Position numbers and translations under genes: made by a program. A stretch of 64,000 bases of DNA from Rahnella aquatilis CIP 78.65 = ATCC 33071 (GTDB lineage: Bacteria; Pseudomonadota; Gammaproteobacteria; Enterobacterales; Enterobacteriaceae), in NCBI RefSeq assembly GCF_000241955.1, contig NC_016818.1, positions 992,001 through 1,056,000 on the forward strand, given 5' to 3'. A model generated the notes under the pieces. That model ran no database searches. It worked only from the letters and a program-made list of their open reading frames with translations, and had not been told where the DNA came from. Shown here one piece after another: positions 31,961 to 41,403 of the stretch. Position 1 is the stretch's first letter. Each line of letters starts with the position of its first letter.

Positions 31961-32761
31961 GTGCGGAAAAAAACATATGCAATGAGGTATGTCGCAGGTC
32001 AGCCCGCAGAGCAAATCTTTCCGGGAGCCCTCGCACATTTGGGGCCAGATTTGCCGCCGGGTGCTGCGCTGCCCAATTCGAATATTTTGCGCGTGATGGT
32101 GTGGAATATCTTCAAACAACAGCGGGCTGACTGGTTGTCAGTTCTGCGTGATTACGGCAAAGATGCGCAACTGGTCTTGCTTCAGGAAGCTCAGACGACA
32201 CCTGAACTGATCCGTTTTGCGACTTCCAATTATCTGGCGGCCGATCAGGTGCCGGCGTTTATGCTGCCTCAGCACCCCTCTGGCGTGATGACACTCTCTG
32301 CGGCGCATCCGGTGTATTGTTGCCCGCTGCGTGAGCGTGAGCCGCTTCTGAGGCTGTCTAAATCGGCTTTAGTGACGGTGTATCCGCTTCTTGATGGTCG
32401 TTTACTGATGGTGGTGAATATTCATGCGGTGAATTTCAGTATAGGCATCGACGTCTACAGCAAACAACTGGATCCGATTGGTGAGCAGATTGCTAACCAC
32501 AAAGGCCCGGTGATCATGGCAGGGGATTTTAATGCGTGGAGCAAACAGCGTATCAATGCCCTGTTTGGCTTTGCGGGAAATATCCATCTGGAGGAGGTCC
32601 GTTTTCCTTCTGATTACCGTAAGCGGGCGTTCGGCAGACCGCTGGACTTCATCTTCTACCGGGATCTCAGCGTTACCAGCGCGTCGGTGATGGAAACGCG
32701 GGCCTCGGACCATAATCCGCTGCGGGTTGAATTCCTGGCGGGTAAGCCTCTGATACAGTAG
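31961..32761 (+). CDS. yafD: endonuclease/exonuclease/phosphatase family protein YafD
   Basis: The 266-residue protein closely resembles E. coli YafD and has the EEP-superfamily metal and catalytic motifs: VWNIFK (about residue 47), [16 protein letters not shown] (about 187-194), DFIFYR and SDHNPL at the end. Its substrate is not established. The start is GTG at 31961, giving [17 protein letters not shown] as in E. coli. E. coli has yafE after it; that gene is missing here. Confidence 0.9.
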   Translation: MRKKTYAMRYVAGQPAEQIFPGALAHLGPDLPPGAALPNSNILRVMVWNIFKQQRADWLSVLRDYGKDAQLVLLQEAQTTPELIRFATSNYLAADQVPAFMLPQHPSGVMTLSAAHPVYCCPLREREPLLRLSKSALVTVYPLLDGRLLMVVNIHAVNFSIGIDVYSKQLDPIGEQIANHKGPVIMAGDFNAWSKQRINALFGFAGNIHLEEVRFPSDYRKRAFGRPLDFIFYRDLSVTSASVMETRASDHNPLRVEFLAGKPLIQ

Positions 32762-32792
32762 CGCTTAATTCGCCCACCCCAAAATGCAGATA

Positions 32793-32829
32793 TAAAAAAA
32801 GCACCCGGAATATTCAGGGTGCTTTTTTA
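32793..32829. terminator. bidirectional terminator between yafD and mltD
   Basis: The hairpin AAAAAAGCACCC / GGGTGCTTTTTT with loop GGAATATTCA lies between convergent genes and has an A-run and T-run on its two sides. Confidence 0.92.
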
Positions 32830-32848
32830 TGGCCGGTACCTTTCAGAA

Positions 32849-34237
32849 TCAGGTATCAGGACTCATTTTGTTGCTCACAAACAACGTTAACTTGTTGCCC
32901 GGTTGCAGATTGTCGGCATTCGTATTCCAGCGCATCACATCTTTGATGTTTACGCCGTGACGCCTGGCAATGCTCGACAGTGAGTCACCTTTACGTACCT
33001 GATACGTGATACTGCCGCCATTCACACTGGTGCTGCTGACGCTGTTATCCGCCACTTGCAGGGTTTGCCCAACTTTTAACGCGCCTGCTGAGCGCAAATT
33101 GTTCCAACGCTGTAAATCACGGGTCTTCACATTCAGTCGGGCTGCAATACCAGACAAGCTGTCGCCGGAGCGCACCTTGTACTCTTTTGCCCCTGACGGA
33201 GTGTTGCTGGCCAGTTTGGTTTCCTGTACTGCGGCAATATCGCCATCAGCCAGTGAATCTTTTAACTGGTCGGCATGCGCCTTCGGCAGAACAATGTAAT
33301 GCGGGCCATTCGGCGCGGTAACATTTTTCTTATAGCCAGTGTTAAACGACTTGAGCTTGGTCAGGGACATGCCCGCCATCTCAGCCGCCTGGGTCAGTTG
33401 CATCTGCTGTCCGACTTCAACACGCGCCAGGGCACGGTCTTCACTCGGTTTCGGCAGGCTGATACCGTATTTCTTGCTGTGCTTGAGGATGTCGCTCAAC
33501 GCTAACATTTTCGGCACATAAATCGAGGTTTCACGTGGCAGCGCCAGCGCCCAGAAATCCGTTGAACGGCCTCTGGCTTTGTTCGCTTTCACCGCTTGCA
33601 TGACACGGCCTTCACCGCTGTTATACGCAGCCACGGTCAGTAACCAGTCGCCACCAAACATCTTGTTCAGACGTTGCATCATATCAAGCGCAGCAGTCGT
33701 CGAAGCCACAACATCGCGGCGTCCGTCATACCACTGGTTTTGTTTCAAACCATAGTTTCGACCCGTCTGCGGCACAATCTGCCACAACCCTGCAGCGTTA
33801 GCTGATGAGGTTGCTTTGGGGTCAAAAGCGCTCTCCACTATGGGTAGCAGTACCAGTTCCATCGGCATATTACGTTTCTTAATCTGCTCGGTGATCCAGT
33901 ACATGTACGGCTCTGCCCGTAATGTTACATCGTGGAGATAGCTCTTATTTTTTAAATACTTAACTCTTTGTTCGCGGATCCGGGGATTATCCGGAACCTT
34001 CATCTTCAGCTCGTCGCCTATGAAGTTCCACAGATTTTGTTGGGAGACGGTGTCGTTTCCATCCAGCCATCCCCCAGAGGCCGCCCGGCCATCACCTGTG
34101 AACTGTCCTGCTTCTTCACTTTGACTTGCTGAAGACAAACTCTGTGCATGTTGTTCCGGTACCTTCACGCCCTGCCTGGACGCCTGGCAACCTGTGAGCA
34201 ACATGGAGGCGATTATTAGGATCGCGTTTGCCTTCAT
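32849..34237 (-). CDS. mltD: membrane-bound lytic transglycosylase D
   Basis: MltD is an outer-membrane lipoprotein that cleaves glycan strands of peptidoglycan with formation of 1,6-anhydro ends. The 462-residue product has lipobox LLTGC (Cys17), an SLT domain with the catalytic Glu in LPIVESAFDPKATS (about residue 123) and AAYNSGEGRV, and two C-terminal LysM repeats (KEYKVRSGDSLSGIA and ITYQVRKGDSLSSIA). ATG 34237 is chosen because it begins the signal; the 20-codon extension upstream has no signal character. Confidence 0.94.
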   Translation of the reverse strand: MKANAILIIASMLLTGCQASRQGVKVPEQHAQSLSSASQSEEAGQFTGDGRAASGGWLDGNDTVSQQNLWNFIGDELKMKVPDNPRIREQRVKYLKNKSYLHDVTLRAEPYMYWITEQIKKRNMPMELVLLPIVESAFDPKATSSANAAGLWQIVPQTGRNYGLKQNQWYDGRRDVVASTTAALDMMQRLNKMFGGDWLLTVAAYNSGEGRVMQAVKANKARGRSTDFWALALPRETSIYVPKMLALSDILKHSKKYGISLPKPSEDRALARVEVGQQMQLTQAAEMAGMSLTKLKSFNTGYKKNVTAPNGPHYIVLPKAHADQLKDSLADGDIAAVQETKLASNTPSGAKEYKVRSGDSLSGIAARLNVKTRDLQRWNNLRSAGALKVGQTLQVADNSVSSTSVNGGSITYQVRKGDSLSSIARRHGVNIKDVMRWNTNADNLQPGNKLTLFVSNKMSPDT

Positions 34238-34306
34238 GTGTGTGTCATAGTTGCTTAAAAGACGAGCGATAATACTTTGCTTCAGAAAAAAACACAACCT
34301 TTGGGT

Positions 34307-35062
34307 CTAGAAGCTATCCTTGAGTGCCCTTAAACGAGCAAAAACCTGCCAGTGAGGCGTTAAGGGATCGCTAAGGTTTAATTTGTTTTGTAAATCAACA
34401 TCATCACATCGTAAAAAGAGGTTAATTTTACGCTCAAGACCGAGGGTTGAAGGCAGGGAAGATTGTCCCTTTTCACGCATTTGTTGCACTTTGTGCTCAT
34501 GAGAATGAATATCATCATCAGCCGGTAAAATAGCACGTGCAAACTTAAGATTTGAAAGAGTGTACTCATGTGCTGCGCACACTAATGTTTCATCAGGCAA
34601 CGCCGCTAACCGTTGAAACGACTGGTACATTTGCTCCGGCGTCCCTTCGAACAAACGGCCACATCCGGCGGAAAACATCGTGTCCCCGCAGAAAAGATAA
34701 GGCGCGCTATAGTATGAAATGTGACCAAGGGTATGACCTGGCGTAGCAAAGATCTGCCATTCCATGCCGCCAATTACCCGTTTTTCACCGTTTTTAAGAC
34801 TAATCTGACGAAATTTATTCTCAGTTTCGTGAGGTCCGTACACTTTCAGACCCGGAAAATGGCTCGAAATCTCGTCAACGCCCCCCACATGGTCATGATG
34901 ATGATGCGTCAGAAGGATGGCTGTCGGGGTTAAATTGGCCTTTTTCAGCGCGGCCAAAACCGGTGCAGCTTCGCCGGGATCAACAATCAGGCAATGCCCT
35001 TGCTGGTCATCGAGCATCCAAATGTAATTGTCCTGCAATGCAGGAATACTGATAAGATTCAT
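34307..35062 (-). CDS. gloB: hydroxyacylglutathione hydrolase (glyoxalase II)
   Basis: GloB hydrolyses S-lactoylglutathione to D-lactate and glutathione, the second step of methylglyoxal removal. The 251-residue protein has the metallo-beta-lactamase motif [10 protein letters not shown] (about residues 52-61) and further ligands in [17 protein letters not shown] and AAHEYT. ATG 35062 gives the family N-terminus [15 protein letters not shown]; the longer frame overlaps the divergent yafS gene. Confidence 0.95.
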   Translation of the reverse strand: MNLISIPALQDNYIWMLDDQQGHCLIVDPGEAAPVLAALKKANLTPTAILLTHHHHDHVGGVDEISSHFPGLKVYGPHETENKFRQISLKNGEKRVIGGMEWQIFATPGHTLGHISYYSAPYLFCGDTMFSAGCGRLFEGTPEQMYQSFQRLAALPDETLVCAAHEYTLSNLKFARAILPADDDIHSHEHKVQQMREKGQSSLPSTLGLERKINLFLRCDDVDLQNKLNLSDPLTPHWQVFARLRALKDSF

Positions 35063-35105
35063 GGCAACCTCTCTTTGGCAACTGCTTGAAAGAAGAAAAC
35101 AAACT

Positions 35106-35831
35106 ATGCGACCAGCCCGCGCCCGTAAGACCATTGTTGCTCCGGCTTCCTGGGATGAGATCCCGTGCGGCGACTACTACCGTGCCGCGCTTGAGCAACA
35201 ACTGCAACCCTGGTGGGGGAAACTCTACGGTTTCCACCTGCTGAAAATCGGCGCATTAAGTGCCGGAATCGATACGCAGGCGTGCCCGATCTCGCATCAG
35301 GTGAATTTTGCGCCCGAAGGCGAAGGGCTGCATGTGCGGGGTGATCCGTACTATTTGCCTTTCGCGGCAAAATCGGTCGATGCCTGTCTGCTCAGCCATA
35401 CACTGGCCTATGCGGATGACCCGCACCGCATTCTGCGTGAAGTCGATCGCGTGCTGATTGATGATGGCTGGATGGTGCTCAGCAGCTTTAATCCGCTCAG
35501 CCTGCTGGGTATCGGCAAACTGATGCCGCTTTTTCGCAAGCGTCAGCCGTACAGCAGCCGTTTGTTTACCCAAATGCGGTTGCTCGACTGGCTGTCGTTG
35601 CTTAATTATGAAGTGATGGTACACCGGCGTTTTCACGTGCTGCCGTGGAAAAAGAATGGGGGAAAATTGCTGAGTACGCACCTTCCTGCACTGGGTTGTA
35701 TGACGCTGATTATTGCCCGTAAGCGGACCTTCCCGCTGACACCAACCGCGAAAAAGGTTCCTGCGCAGAAACAGAAAATACCGCAGGCGGTGGGAGCGAC
35801 GAAAAGTTACCGAGAAGAGCACCGGGACTGA
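35106..35831 (+). CDS. yafS: SAM-dependent methyltransferase YafS
   Basis: The 241-residue protein matches E. coli Yaf[18 protein letters not shown] contains the first motif region, followed by [38 protein letters not shown] (Methyltransf_11 core). The methyl acceptor is unknown. ATG 35106 (MRPARARKT) is chosen by similarity; 26 upstream codons are in frame but overlap gloB's start region. It is divergent from gloB and convergent with rnhA. Confidence 0.88.
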   Translation: MRPARARKTIVAPASWDEIPCGDYYRAALEQQLQPWWGKLYGFHLLKIGALSAGIDTQACPISHQVNFAPEGEGLHVRGDPYYLPFAAKSVDACLLSHTLAYADDPHRILREVDRVLIDDGWMVLSSFNPLSLLGIGKLMPLFRKRQPYSSRLFTQMRLLDWLSLLNYEVMVHRRFHVLPWKKNGGKLLSTHLPALGCMTLIIARKRTFPLTPTAKKVPAQKQKIPQAVGATKSYREEHRD

Positions 35832-35837
35832 AGCCTT

Positions 35838-35863
35838 ACGCCTTCCCCTTTAACAAGGGGAAG
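35838..35863. repeat. hairpin between yafS and rnhA, REP-like or terminator
   Basis: CCTTCCCCTT-TAAC-AAGGGGAAGG is a perfect 10-bp stem between convergent genes, about 11 bases after the yafS stop. There is no T-run. The following GTTGAGACGGGCTGTGA tail resembles the layout of enterobacterial REP-type repeats, so it may be both. Confidence 0.5.
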
Positions 35864-35891
35864 GTTGAGACGGGCTGTGAGGCCTGCGGAG

Positions 35892-36359
35892 TTAATTCTC
35901 CGCCTGATAACCCACATCATCCAGCGTGGGATTCCCCGCAGCTTCTTTCGCCAGCACATCACAGCGTTCATTTTCAGGATGGCCTGCGTGGCCTTTCACC
36001 CACATCCAGTTTAGCTCATGTGTCTGGATCGCGGCATCGAGACGCTTCCACAAATCGACGTTTTTCACCGGTTTTTTATCTGCGGTTTTCCAGCCACGTT
36101 TTTTCCAGTTGTGGATCCACAACGTGATCCCCTGGCGCACATACTGGCTGTCGGTACTCAGTGTCACTTCACACGGCGAAGTCAGCGCTTCAAGCGCGAC
36201 AATCGCGGCCATCATTTCCATACGGTTATTGGTGGTCAGGCGGAAACCCGCGCTGAACTCTTTTTCGTGTTGCTTGTAGCGTAAAATGGCACCGAAACCG
36301 CCGGGGCCTGGGTTACCCAGGCAGGAGCCATCGGTGAAAATCTCTACCTGTTTGGTCAT
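35892..36359 (-). CDS. rnhA: ribonuclease HI
   Basis: RNase HI degrades the RNA strand of RNA-DNA hybrids. The 155-residue protein has the E. coli catalytic set: Asp10 ([15 protein letters not shown]), Glu48 (NNRMEMMA), Asp70 (STDSQYV) and Asp134 ([11 protein letters not shown]), plus the basic handle ([16 protein letters not shown]). In E. coli its neighbour on the other side is dnaQ, read divergently; here aguB-aguA lie between the two. Confidence 0.97.
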   Translation of the reverse strand: MTKQVEIFTDGSCLGNPGPGGFGAILRYKQHEKEFSAGFRLTTNNRMEMMAAIVALEALTSPCEVTLSTDSQYVRQGITLWIHNWKKRGWKTADKKPVKNVDLWKRLDAAIQTHELNWMWVKGHAGHPENERCDVLAKEAAGNPTLDDVGYQAEN

Positions 36360-36630
36360 TTCTGGCAGGCTCTTTCATCAAAAGTAAACGCCAAGTTTGA
36401 CATATACCAGCGTACCGGGCACAGCACTATCTTGGGGTATAACTGTCTGAAAGAGGGGCGAAGAGGTGCCTTTGTCGCGGGTTATACAGGCATTCATCAC
36501 TCTTTTGGCTGGAGAGCGCTGTCATTTGCAATATAATAGGAAAATGCAGAGTGCCAGTTCAAAACTCTGAGCGAGTGGAGCCTTTCATGGTTTTTACACT
36601 GCCAATTTTTCAATGCTTTAAGGATGTCTG

Positions 36631-37515
36631 ATGAGAAATGTAACGGTTTCTGCAACACAAATGAGCTGCAGCTGGGATCTGGAAAAGAATATTGTTAACG
36701 CCGAAAAGCTGGTTCGCCAGGCACATGCCAAAGGTGCGCAAGTCATTCTGATTCAGGAACTTTTTGCTGCGCCTTACTTCTGTATTGATCAGAGCCCTGA
36801 GCATTACAGTCTGGCGCAAGAGCTGACTGACAGCCCCCTGATCCGTCATTTCTCTGCACTGGCGAAAGAACTGGAAGTCGTGCTTCCTTTGAGCTTTTTT
36901 GAGAAGTGCAATAACGCCTATTACAACTCGCTGGTCATGATTGATGCTGACGGCAGTGTGCTGGATGTCTATCGCAAAACTCACATCCCGAATGGCCCGG
37001 CCTATCAGGAAAAACAATTTTTCATTCCGGGCGATACCGGTTTCAAAGTGTGGAATACCCGTTACGCGAAAATCGGCGTGGGTATCTGCTGGGATCAGTG
37101 GTTCCCGGAAACTGCCCGTTGTCTGGCATTGCAGGGCGCGGAAATTATCTTCTATCCGACAGCGATTGGTTCCGAACCGGCCTATCCGGACATTGACAGC
37201 CAGCCACACTGGACCCGCGTCCAGCAAGGGCACGCGGCGGCAAACCTGGTGCCGGTGATCGCCTCAAACCGCATTGGCACTGAAAAAAGCAAATTTATTC
37301 CTGATTATGAAATGACCTTCTACGGTTCTTCGTTTATTGCTGATCAGACCGGTGCGCTGGTTGAACAGGCTAACAAAACTGATGAAGCTGTACTGGTTCA
37401 CACTTTTGATCTCGATGCCATTGCCGCCCAGCGCGCTTCATGGGGGCTGTTCCGTGACCGCCGTCCGGAAATGTACGGTGCGATCGCCACATCTGACGGT
37501 TCAACAAGGAAATAA
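36631..37515 (+). CDS. aguB: N-carbamoylputrescine amidase
   Basis: AguB hydrolyses N-carbamoylputrescine to putrescine, CO2 and ammonia. The 294-residue nitrilase-fold protein has the Glu-Lys-Cys triad: Glu in ILIQELFAAPYFC (about residue 43), Lys in VYRKTHIP (about 116) and Cys in VGICWDQWFPE (about 153). ATG 36631 follows AAGGATGTCTG. It is three bases upstream of aguA, so the two form an operon. A TATAAT hexamer at 36532-36537 may be part of the promoter. Confidence 0.93.
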   Translation: MRNVTVSATQMSCSWDLEKNIVNAEKLVRQAHAKGAQVILIQELFAAPYFCIDQSPEHYSLAQELTDSPLIRHFSALAKELEVVLPLSFFEKCNNAYYNSLVMIDADGSVLDVYRKTHIPNGPAYQEKQFFIPGDTGFKVWNTRYAKIGVGICWDQWFPETARCLALQGAEIIFYPTAIGSEPAYPDIDSQPHWTRVQQGHAAANLVPVIASNRIGTEKSKFIPDYEMTFYGSSFIADQTGALVEQANKTDEAVLVHTFDLDAIAAQRASWGLFRDRRPEMYGAIATSDGSTRK

Positions 37516-37518
37516 CGG

Positions 37519-38604
37519 ATGTCTTCTATTGATATCAACCCTCAGGCTGAAGGTTTTGTGATGCCTGCTGAATGGGCATCACAGCAAGCGGTCTGGATGA
37601 TCTGGCCTTACCGCACCGATAACTGGCGCTCCAGCGGGCGTCCGGCACAGCTGGCTTTTGCTAACGTAGCGGCAGCGATTGCGACCAAAACGCCGGTATT
37701 TATGGCGGTTCCGGCAGCAGAAATGGCCAACGCATGCGAAGTGATGCCTGCCCAGATTACGCTGGTGGAAATGGAAAGCGACGACGCCTGGATGCGTGAT
37801 ACCGGCCCGACCATTGTGGTGAATCCGCAAGGTGAACGTCTGGCGATCGACTGGACGTTTAACGCGTGGGGCGGTTTCCACGGCGGCCTTTACTCCAGCT
37901 GGGAACGCGATCAGTTGGTTGCCCGTCAGGTTGCCAATTATCACCACATTCCGTACCTGTCGACCGATCTGGTGCTGGAAGGCGGCTCGATTCATGTCGA
38001 TGGTGAAGGGACCTTACTGACCACCGCTGAATGCCTGCTGAATCCTAACCGCAATCCTGATTTGTCGAAGGCAGAGATTGAGGCGAAATTGCGGGAACTC
38101 CTCGGTGTTAAGCAATTCATCTGGCTGGAAGAGGGTGTATTCAACGACGAGACCGACGGTCACATTGACAATATGTGCTGCTTTGTCCGTCCGGGTGAGG
38201 TTGCTTTGCACTGGACTGACGACCAGCAGGATCCGCAGTATGCGCGCTCTCTGGCGGCGTTAAAGGTCCTGGAAGCGGCGAAAGATGCCAAAGGGCGCAG
38301 CCTGAAAATCTGGAAAATGCCCTCGCCTCCGGTCATGCACGCTACGGCGGAAGAAACTATTGGTGTATTACCGGGCACCGCCATTGAGCGTGTGGAAGGT
38401 AACCGTCTTGCGGCATCTTACGTCAATTACCTGATCAGCAATAATCACATCATCTTCCCGCTGCTGGATGCGACAACGGATAAGCAGGCTGAGAAGTTGC
38501 TGGGTGAAATGTACCCTGATTACAAAATCACCGGTATTCCGGCCCGTGAAATTCTTCTGGGGGGTGGTAACATCCACTGCATTACGCAGCAAATCCCCGC
38601 GTAA
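37519..38604 (+). CDS. aguA: agmatine deiminase
   Basis: AguA converts agmatine to N-carbamoylputrescine and ammonia, feeding AguB. The 361-residue protein has family motifs [17 protein letters not shown], the catalytic-core NAWGGFHGG and GHIDNM, and the nucleophilic Cys near the end ([13 protein letters not shown]). Together the pair makes putrescine from agmatine without urea release, an alternative to SpeB. Confidence 0.94.
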   Translation: MSSIDINPQAEGFVMPAEWASQQAVWMIWPYRTDNWRSSGRPAQLAFANVAAAIATKTPVFMAVPAAEMANACEVMPAQITLVEMESDDAWMRDTGPTIVVNPQGERLAIDWTFNAWGGFHGGLYSSWERDQLVARQVANYHHIPYLSTDLVLEGGSIHVDGEGTLLTTAECLLNPNRNPDLSKAEIEAKLRELLGVKQFIWLEEGVFNDETDGHIDNMCCFVRPGEVALHWTDDQQDPQYARSLAALKVLEAAKDAKGRSLKIWKMPSPPVMHATAEETIGVLPGTAIERVEGNRLAASYVNYLISNNHIIFPLLDATTDKQAEKLLGEMYPDYKITGIPAREILLGGGNIHCITQQIPA

Positions 38605-38611
38605 GATAAAG

Positions 38612-38645
38612 TGCCCGGCACGCGTCTCTGTTTCGTGGCCGGGCA
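38612..38645 (+). terminator. hairpin between aguA and dnaQ
   Basis: TGCCCGGC and GCCGGGCA form an 8-bp stem with a long loop, and no T-run follows. It may be a weak terminator that separates the aguBA operon from dnaQ. Confidence 0.4.
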
Positions 38646-38686
38646 GATCGTTTCTGCAATTGACCGTCACCGTTGGATAATAAGCC

Positions 38687-39424
38687 ATGGATTTACAAAA
38701 CACCTCTAACAGGATCGTCGTTCTCGATACCGAAACCACCGGTATGAATAAGCTGGGCGTCCATTATGAAGGGCACCGGATTATCGAAATCGGTGCGGTT
38801 GAAGTGGTTAACCGCCGGCTGACGGGGCGAAATTTTCATGTTTATCTCAAACCCGATCGACTGGTGGATCCGGAAGCTTTTGGCGTTCACGGTATCAGCG
38901 ATGAATTCCTCGCCGATAAACCGACGTTTGCCGACATCGCTGACGACTTTATTGAATACATTCGCGGCGGCGAGTTAGTCATTCATAACGCAACGTTCGA
39001 CATCGGCTTTATGGATTACGAGTTCGGCATGCTTGGCCGTGACCTGCCGAAAACCGAAACGTTCTGTAAGATCACCGACAGCCTGGCGATGGCGCGTAAG
39101 CTGTTCCCCGGCAAGCGTAACAATCTCGATGCACTAAGCGATCGCTACCTGATCGACAACAGCAAGCGAACGCTGCACGGCGCGTTGCTTGACTCCGAAA
39201 TTCTTGCCGAAGTTTATCTGATGATGACCGGCGGCCAGACCAGCATTAAGTTCACCCATGAAGGCGAGCAAAATACCGGTGCGGACGGTCTGGGGATCCA
39301 GCGCGTGGCGCGTCCGGCATCCGGGTTAAAAGTTATCGCTGCCACAGAGCAGGAACTGGCGTGGCACGAAGAAAGATTGGATCTGGTGGTGAAAAAGGGC
39401 GGCAGCTGTTTGTGGCGTTCGTAA
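38687..39424 (+). CDS. dnaQ: DNA polymerase III epsilon subunit, 3'-5' proofreading exonuclease
   Basis: The 245-residue protein has the DEDDh exonuclease motifs: VLDTETTGM (Exo I, Asp12 and Glu14), VIHNATFDIGF (Exo II) and TLHGALLDSEILAEVY (Exo III, with the catalytic His). The C-terminal tail binds the alpha subunit. It is followed by tRNA-Asp as in E. coli (dnaQ-aspV). Confidence 0.97.
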   Translation: MDLQNTSNRIVVLDTETTGMNKLGVHYEGHRIIEIGAVEVVNRRLTGRNFHVYLKPDRLVDPEAFGVHGISDEFLADKPTFADIADDFIEYIRGGELVIHNATFDIGFMDYEFGMLGRDLPKTETFCKITDSLAMARKLFPGKRNNLDALSDRYLIDNSKRTLHGALLDSEILAEVYLMMTGGQTSIKFTHEGEQNTGADGLGIQRVARPASGLKVIAATEQELAWHEERLDLVVKKGGSCLWRS

Positions 39425-39563
39425 GCGGCTTTTGCTGAGTTTTGAACTGAAATTATCCAGCCTGCGGAAAAACTGTGCGGTTGATTGAAAATATCAGGAA
39501 AAGCATTGACGTAAAGGCGGTCATTCCTTAATATCCGCTCCGTTCTTAACCAGAACAAAACGC

Positions 39564-39640
39564 GGAGCGGTAGTTCAGTTGGTTAGAATACCTGCCTGTC
39601 ACGCAGGGGGTCGCGGGTTCGAGCCCCGTCCGTTCCGCCA
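39564..39640 (+). tRNA. aspV: tRNA-Asp (GTC), aspV position
   Basis: A 77-base tRNA identical in sequence to the copy at 15894-15970, with anticodon GTC and encoded CCA. E. coli has aspV in the same position after dnaQ. The hpx island begins directly downstream. Confidence 0.96.
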
Positions 39641-39648
39641 CTATTCAG

Positions 39649-39679
39649 AAGCCCTGAGTGAGAAATCACTCAGGGCTTC
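39649..39679. terminator. terminator after tRNA-Asp
   Basis: The 13-bp stem AAGCCCTGAGTGA / TCACTCAGGGCTT with loop GAAA lies between tRNA-Asp and the convergent permease gene. The T tract is short. Confidence 0.8.
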
Positions 39680-39723
39680 GTCGTTTCAGCCATCCTGGCC
39701 CTTTTCCTCCCTGATATAACCCT

Positions 39724-41226
39724 TTATTCCACTTCGGTTTTCATATATCCCATCGCCCCGCTGGCCGCACGATCATGGCGGGCAATATAGCGGTAGAAGC
39801 CTCCGGCCAGAAACGCGCCGATAAACCAGCTGAAGTTCGCGACCTGATGCAGGCCCGGCGTAAAGCTGATAAACAGACCAATCGCCACCGCAGGCACCAG
39901 CGCGGCAATTGCTTTCGGGTTGAAGCCGTTGCGGTACCAGTAACGGCCGGAAGGGGTCGCGTTAAACAGCGCATCCACATCCATATGCCCGCGTTTTATC
40001 AGGTAGTAGTCCGCCAGTAAAATGCCAAACAACGGCCCGATGAATGATCCCAGCACGTCCAGCGTGTAGTGAATAATTTCCGGTGACTGGAACAGGTTCC
40101 AGGGTGTCAGCAGAACGGAACCGACGGCGGCGATCATCCCGCCGGTACGGAAACTGATTTTCTGCGGTGAACAGTTAGAGAAGTCGAATGCCGGTGAAAC
40201 AAAGTTCGCCACAATATTGATACCGATGGTTGCGATGATCATGGTCAGCAGGCCGAGCGCCACCGCCACGCTGTTGCCGACGCGGCTGACGGTTTCGATA
40301 GGATCGGTGATCATCTGTCCGAACAGTGATTGTGTCCCTGAAACGATCACTACGGTCACAATCGAGAACAGCAGGAAGTTAAACGGCAGGCCCCAGCGGT
40401 TACCGCGGCGGATTTCGCTCATGCTTTTCCCGTAACGCGAGAAGTCGCCGAAGTTCAGCAGCGGACCGGAGAAGTAAGACACCACCAGCGCCGTGGCGGT
40501 CAGCATTTCCCAGCCTTGCTGGCCGGCAGTCAGGGTTTTAGTCGACAGCGTGAAAGAGATATTGCTCAGGCCGGTTTTATACAGGATCCAGCCCGCCAGC
40601 AGCAGCATCACGACATACACCGCCGGGCCAGCCACATCGATAAAACGCTTAATTGCGCTCATTCCGTGCCAGAACACCATTGCCTGCAACACCCACATAA
40701 TGCCAAAACACACCCATCCCAGCGCCGACAATCCCAGCCAGTGCGGAATAGTCATTGGCGTCAGTGACGGGAAGAATTTGAGCAGTACCAGCATTAACGC
40801 GTTAGCGGCCAGATAGGTCTGAATGCCGTACCAGGCGAAAGCGATCAGCCCGCGGATCACTGCCGGAATATTGGCCCCGAATACGCCAAATGCCTGACGG
40901 CAGATTACCGCGTAAGGCACACCGGCCTGCTGGCTCGGTTTCGCCACCAGGTTGGCACAAATCTGCACAATACAAATCCCGCACAGCAAACACAGCAGAA
41001 CCTGCCAGCTGGTCAGACCGAGCGTAAAGAAGCTCGCGGCGACCACATAGCCGCCCATACTGTGCACATCGGACATCCAGAAAGAAAAAATGTTGTACCA
41101 GCTCCAGTTTTGGTCACGAGTGGGCGCTAAATCATCATTACACAGCTTCGGGCTGTAATAAGGTTTGATGATCCCGGCGCTCTGTTCAGATGACGCCGTG
41201 GCGGAGGTGATTTCCTGATTTGGCAT
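39724..41226 (-). CDS. hpxC: NCS1-family allantoin permease (HpxC-type)
   Basis: The 500-residue protein has about twelve membrane segments and NCS1 (nucleobase:cation symporter-1) features such as NWSWYNIFSFWMSDVHSMGGYVVAASFF and the IQTYLAANAL segment. Its position, divergent from a regulator-racemase-allantoinase operon, points to allantoin as substrate, as for Klebsiella HpxC. ATG 41226 has AGGAG seven bases upstream; a longer frame from 41316 runs into the regulatory region and is rejected. The symbol rests on synteny and family. Confidence 0.85.
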   Translation of the reverse strand: MPNQEITSATASSEQSAGIIKPYYSPKLCNDDLAPTRDQNWSWYNIFSFWMSDVHSMGGYVVAASFFTLGLTSWQVLLCLLCGICIVQICANLVAKPSQQAGVPYAVICRQAFGVFGANIPAVIRGLIAFAWYGIQTYLAANALMLVLLKFFPSLTPMTIPHWLGLSALGWVCFGIMWVLQAMVFWHGMSAIKRFIDVAGPAVYVVMLLLAGWILYKTGLSNISFTLSTKTLTAGQQGWEMLTATALVVSYFSGPLLNFGDFSRYGKSMSEIRRGNRWGLPFNFLLFSIVTVVIVSGTQSLFGQMITDPIETVSRVGNSVAVALGLLTMIIATIGINIVANFVSPAFDFSNCSPQKISFRTGGMIAAVGSVLLTPWNLFQSPEIIHYTLDVLGSFIGPLFGILLADYYLIKRGHMDVDALFNATPSGRYWYRNGFNPKAIAALVPAVAIGLFISFTPGLHQVANFSWFIGAFLAGGFYRYIARHDRAASGAMGYMKTEVE

Positions 41227-41311
41227 AAATCGTGCTCCTGTCATAAACAACATGTGAAAGTCGGAAGCCGGACACCGGCTGCCCAAAGTTAAAAAGCAGT
41301 CACAGGAGCAC

Positions 41312-41327
41312 TGCATGAATCAGGCCA
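41312..41327 (-). promoter_or_regulatory. possible sigma-54 promoter for the allantoin permease gene
   Basis: On the minus strand TGGCCTGATTCATGCA has GG and GC elements ten bases apart, the spacing needed by sigma-54, with three mismatches in the outer consensus. It is 86 bases before the permease start and just downstream of the palindrome at 41335-41352. The call is tentative. Confidence 0.4.
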
Positions 41328-41334
41328 AATTTCA

Positions 41335-41352
41335 TTTTTTGTATACAAAAAA
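41335..41352. promoter_or_regulatory. 18-bp palindrome with GTATAC core, candidate HpxS operator
   Basis: TTTTTTGTATACAAAAAA is a perfect palindrome between the divergent permease and GntR-regulator genes. Two more GTATAC cores follow at 41363-41368 and 41386-41391, spaced 22 and 23 bases, about two helix turns each. The centre, TGTATACA, resembles the TnGTnnnACnA-type sites used by FadR-group GntR regulators. Confidence 0.7.
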
Positions 41353-41403
41353 TAAGTTTCATGTATACGATTATATTCCCGAACGGTATACGGAGTAACG
41401 GCA

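Noticed and set aside
35028..35105. Upstream extension of the YafS reading frame
   Set aside because: It overlaps the start of the divergent gloB gene and is absent from the E. coli homologue; ATG 35106 matches the known N-terminus.
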